Positions 60,482-64,000 of a stretch of 64,000 nucleotides of DNA are shown in pieces. The DNA is taken from assembly GCF_001625215.2 (NCBI RefSeq), contig NC_030385.2:37907598-37971597 (forward strand), read 5' to 3'. Position 1 is the first letter of the stretch. Every line of letters begins with the position of its first letter. A model generated the notes under the pieces. The model had not been told where the DNA came from. It saw only the letters and a program-made list of their open reading frames with translations, and searched no databases. The position numbers and the translations under genes are program-made. This DNA is from Daucus carota subsp. sativus. Lineage: Eukaryota; Streptophyta; Magnoliopsida; Apiales; Apiaceae.

Positions 60482-61690
60482 TTCAACCAAAACAGCTGCT
60501 AAATCAATTATTTTCGAAATATGATGAACTCTAAAGCATCGTCTTTACACACAATTGTGTAATTTTGGCTAAAGAAAAGCAGATCCTCAAGATCTTACTT
60601 CAAAATTAGTTATCAAAGCAAAACTATTACATAAAAATGCAAAAGGAAGCCTAGCACAACAAAATAAAAATTAAGATTTTTACTTCTACAGAACATAAAA
60701 GCAAAGAAGACTAAAAACTAATAAAAATAAAGATACGTCCAAACTAATTTTTCAACAAAAATAATAAATAATCAGAAATTAATTATACAATTTTGAACTA
60801 TAAGAAATCATCAATGTTTACCCATAATTATCTATAATTCTAACCAATTCATTACCTAAAACTTCTAAAGTTACAAAAACCCTAATAAAAAAATAAGAAG
60901 AATTAATTTTACACCACACCACATGTCCACATCCAAGCATAAGAACTACTCCCTCTGTCCCATTTAATTCTATACGTTTCTTTTTAACTGCTCGACACGC
61001 ATTTCAATGCTCTTATAAAATATAGTTCCGTAACTTATTTTTGAGATTTTCTTTTTCTGTATAAAAATATAACATCCGGACTTTAATTCAGAAAAGAAAA
61101 ATTTTAAAAATAGATTGCACAACTACACTTTTCAGGAGCATTAAAGTCCGTGCCGCGTCCCCGTCCCCCAATGTATACTACTCAGGGGGACGGAGGGAGT
61201 ATATACTATTGAACCAAACCAAAACATAACTCGAAATTTGATAACAAACCAATATCAAAGATTACTCAAAACCAACATTTGAAACAAAACAAAGCTTCAG
61301 TATTTCCACATGATCATATATATAATGCTCAAAAATGTAATGCCTCGTGACATCAAACCCCAACTTAACCATCAAATTAAACATTACACAAAATCAAAGG
61401 CCTAAGTCCCAACTTCATTGCAAAAACAATCAAGCTTCCATTTTTATTCCACATATCAAAGCAAACAAACCATAACTATCAAACCAAACTGAAATACAAC
61501 TAAAAACCACATAAAGCATCAAACTTTCACATAATCAAACACAAACAAATCCATCAAACCAATCAAGATTCCATCTTTACATCATAACAAAGCAAAACAA
61601 GAAACACCCAGAAGAGCAATCTCAAAAACAACATATCTGCAACTAAAAACAACATCATAAAACCCAAATCTTGGTGAATGAGCAATCACA
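60482..61690 (-). other. Probable 5'UTR intron of accA
   Basis: An acceptor TTGAATAG before GTTGAGAATTTGG (about 60480) and a donor TTTGG|GTATGTG (about 61690) fit a leader intron, with a first exon running up to about 61830. The stretch has no coding frame. Confidence 0.45.
60949..61199. mobile_element. Stowaway-like MITE in the accA 5'UTR intron
   Basis: CTCCCTCTGTCCCATTTAATT at the left and GGGGGACGGAGGGAG at the right, flanked by TA. The right arm has a GC-rich patch (CCGCGTCCCCGTCCCCC) that breaks the inner pairing. 251 bp. Confidence 0.65.
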
Positions 61691-62059
61691 TACCCAAAGA
61701 TTGAAATGCAAGCTGAAAATGAATCTGGGCCACCAAGAAAGAGCTAAAGAATGAGCATAGAGAGGTGGTGATCACCAAAAGAAGGAGATTTGGGGGCGTT
61801 TAAAATGAGAGTGAGGAGATGAAAATAGTGTATATATTGTGAAGTGGCCTCGGTGAGATCGTCGTTAGGAGAGTTTTGTTGGGTTGTACATACAAAAATG
61901 AATATAGAGACAAAAGATTGAAAAATGTAGAAGGGCCTCGTGGGGGAGTTTCGATACTTACAATGCGAACTAAATTGGAGTTGAGCTTTTTTTCCGGTTT
62001 GACAGTTGGGAATTAATTCGGGTTTTTGGGTGGGACATTCACGGTTCATCAACTTCACG

Positions 62060-62930
62060 TTGGATTTCTCTTTCGTTTTTTTCTTTATTTTTGTGAGTAT
62101 TTCAAATTGTACATGATTTTTATGAATATTATTTTATTATTGAAAACAGGAGACTACACATGTTTAGTGGAATATTATAAGATATATCGGGGATTTCAAA
62201 AGGAAAACAGTTTTTTTTAAAAAATGTTTTATTTTATATATTTAATAAAAATACATATTTTTCAAAAAATCGAAAAGCAACTTCAACACTCTTTTGTTAA
62301 AAAAAAATGAATAGAATTGCATTTGATTGTGATAGAACGCATATTTGCAATAATTTTCAGAAATTAGTAAAATCATATTTTTTTAAGAAAATAATATTAT
62401 TGATAATTTCAATATAAATATATAAAACATCTTTCACTTCACTTGCTAAACATATATAATTCGAGACCTCAATTAAAATTGTAATTTTTTGACTCATAAA
62501 TAAACGGTTGACCGATTTATTGATTTTTGATATTATTAGTTTTCTCATAAAGCATTCAATTAATGTTTATAATATTATATTTTCCAAACAACTTAATATG
62601 TAAATGCCTGAAAATTCAATCAATTTTATTGGAGATTCACGACTAGGTCTGTTTGCAAGAATATAACAAAACACATGAGTTAAAAGAATCTTGAATTATC
62701 TCCCTGATGATACATGCTTTATCAGCAAAGCCAGAGTTCCAAAGCTATTTTCCTCTACAAAGCTGTTACTATCAGAGCATAATCTTTTTCAAGCAAAAAA
62801 TTCTATTGCACCAGATGGCCTACAGGCTACAACTTTATGATTTGAACTCAAATTTTACTTTAATTTACTTTATCAGGTATAGTTTAATTTATTAATTAGC
62901 ACTTAATGAGGATCACATATCCTGCTGCGG
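62060..62930. other. Intergenic DNA between accA and the uncoupling-protein gene
   Basis: AT-rich with no gene signal. The divergent-side start of accA is near 61830 and the UCP stop is at 62942; the last 200 bases are probably UCP 3'UTR. Confidence 0.4.
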
Positions 62931-62941
62931 CATTCTTTTAC

Positions 62942-63851
62942 TCAAGCTGACTCTATACTTTTAACCAACTTCTTAGCCTGCCACCAAAAAACCAAGAGGA
63001 AAGCATATGTCAGAAGCAATAAAATACATCCAAAATAAACTTAAATCTACTTATAGTCAGGAGAAAATAGTTAGGGTTGCTGATACAACACTTATGTAAT
63101 CAACTTCTTAATAACGACTTGGAATTATAGTAGTGTTACACATAATCTAAATATATTGGGGTTTCCGGTTTCAAACGGACCTTGAAACCACTAGCATGAT
63201 GATGTAGACTAAGGGTACAAGATACATAGAATGCTTTGATTAAGATCGAGATTAATACCTGCTCCAACGTCAAAAACATGATCACATTCCAAGATCCAAG
63301 CCGTCCAAAATTTGGAATGAAGCCCTTGTAGAATGCAAAAGGGCCCTGAAGAATTTCATGAGAAGTTTTGTTAAGTATCTCATCACGATGCTCTATTTAC
63401 TTACTAATGCAAGACTTCGCAACCAAGTTAATTACTAAATATCTGAGTATAATGCATTGCATAATGATCGAAAATAAGTTGCCAATGGTTGAACAAATCA
63501 TATCACAGTGAAAGATTGGTTCAATAGATTTCACTAAAGTCAATGTTTATTCTCAAGTGAATAAAAAGTCACTTGAAAATTTGTATTGATGATTGCTACA
63601 GAAAAGTAGTCAAAAATATTCCTGTAAAAAAAATTGAGTTTTTGGACAAACATGTCTCACATGTTCTATTCTAAAGAGAACAAGAAAATTAAATTGTCCG
63701 TCAGGTGCATATTGTTTGGAGAAAATATTGAAGCGAAATTAAATTACTGTTAGTCGATATATAGTAAGCTTACATCATTCTTCAAAGTCTTCACAAAACA
63801 GTCGAGTGTATTTTTGTATGCGGTCGAATCTCCCATCATTCTTGATTTGAC
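62942..63851 (-). CDS. UCP1: Mitochondrial uncoupling protein, 3' end (UCP1/PUMP1-like), continues past window
   Basis: Three last exons: 63774-63851 ([20 protein letters not shown]), 63259-63345 ([20 protein letters not shown] followed by VIMFLTLEQ) and 62942-62977 ([11 protein letters not shown], stop). Phases are 0 at each junction. The wording is that of plant uncoupling proteins: VKSRMMGDS after the third carrier signature and the purine-binding [16 protein letters not shown] helix. UCPs are six-helix carriers of the inner mitochondrial membrane that exchange dicarboxylates and amino acids or let protons leak. [13 protein letters not shown] with AKK fits UCP1 better than UCP2. Upstream exons lie outside; 63852-64000 is intron. 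Confidence 0.9.
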
Positions 63852-64000
63852 CTGTAAAAGTAACCTCTCCCATTATTCACTGCTTAGAATTTGAGTGCAA
63901 GTCCAAAATAAATAGTCACAGCATGTCCATAAAGGCTAGTCTATACCAAACCTCAAATATATTATACATGGATACACCTTATCAGCATGAAACACAAATA

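Overview
The window is nuclear DNA of a flowering plant. It is AT-rich, has GT-AG introns, and carries many plant-type miniature transposons and (TA)n microsatellites. A complete nuclear gene for the alpha-carboxyltransferase of the heteromeric plastid acetyl-CoA carboxylase (accA/CAC3) argues for a non-grass, most likely a eudicot, because grasses lost the heteromeric enzyme. I cannot fix family or species. The sequence is mostly intergenic repeat; I assembled eight protein-coding genes from it by joining exons by eye, checking that splice sites and reading phase agree.

Layout. (1) 1-566, minus: 5' part of a pentatricopeptide-repeat (PPR) gene cut by the window edge. (2) 3457-6972 and 13902-19981, plus: two tandem copies of an ELM2/SANT-like nuclear protein gene, each two coding exons with conserved splice phase; the intron grew from 2.2 to 4.8 kb in copy 2 through repeat insertions. 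(3) 20-31 kb: a gene-free repeat zone with a 1.24-kb Mutator-like foldback with perfect 9-bp target duplications, a Stowaway MITE split by a GC-rich 1.8-kb insertion, a plastid rps12 scrap and a tRNA-Thr-like triplicated repeat. (4) 31240-35142, plus: an eight-exon PHT4-type plastid anion/phosphate transporter, followed by a chimeric gene-fragment patch. (5) 36276-37884, minus: a kelch-like gene in three coding exons. (6) 43903-46672 and 49877-51444, minus: two tandem five-coding-exon genes that I read as IRE1-like proteins, with a kinase-like part lacking HRD and DFG plus a KEN-like C-terminus lacking the usual catalytic block, and no lumenal or membrane part. (7) 55138-60440, minus: accA/CAC3 in ten coding exons. 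(8) 62942 to beyond 63851, minus: the 3' end of a mitochondrial uncoupling-protein gene (UCP1/PUMP1-like).

The transporter and accA probably form a conserved neighbourhood: in Arabidopsis the PHT4;2 gene (At2g38060) lies next-but-one to CAC3 (At2g38040). Here the kelch gene and the IRE1-like pair sit between them. The most unusual content is the IRE1-like pair. It has the residue losses of a double-dead (pseudokinase plus pseudo-RNase) IRE1 relative, a shared exon plan, a degenerate third 3' fragment, diverging C-termini, and a promoter with two ABRE/G-box motifs in the first copy.

All exon models were read by eye from splice signals, phase and paralogue comparison; no alignment or database search was run.
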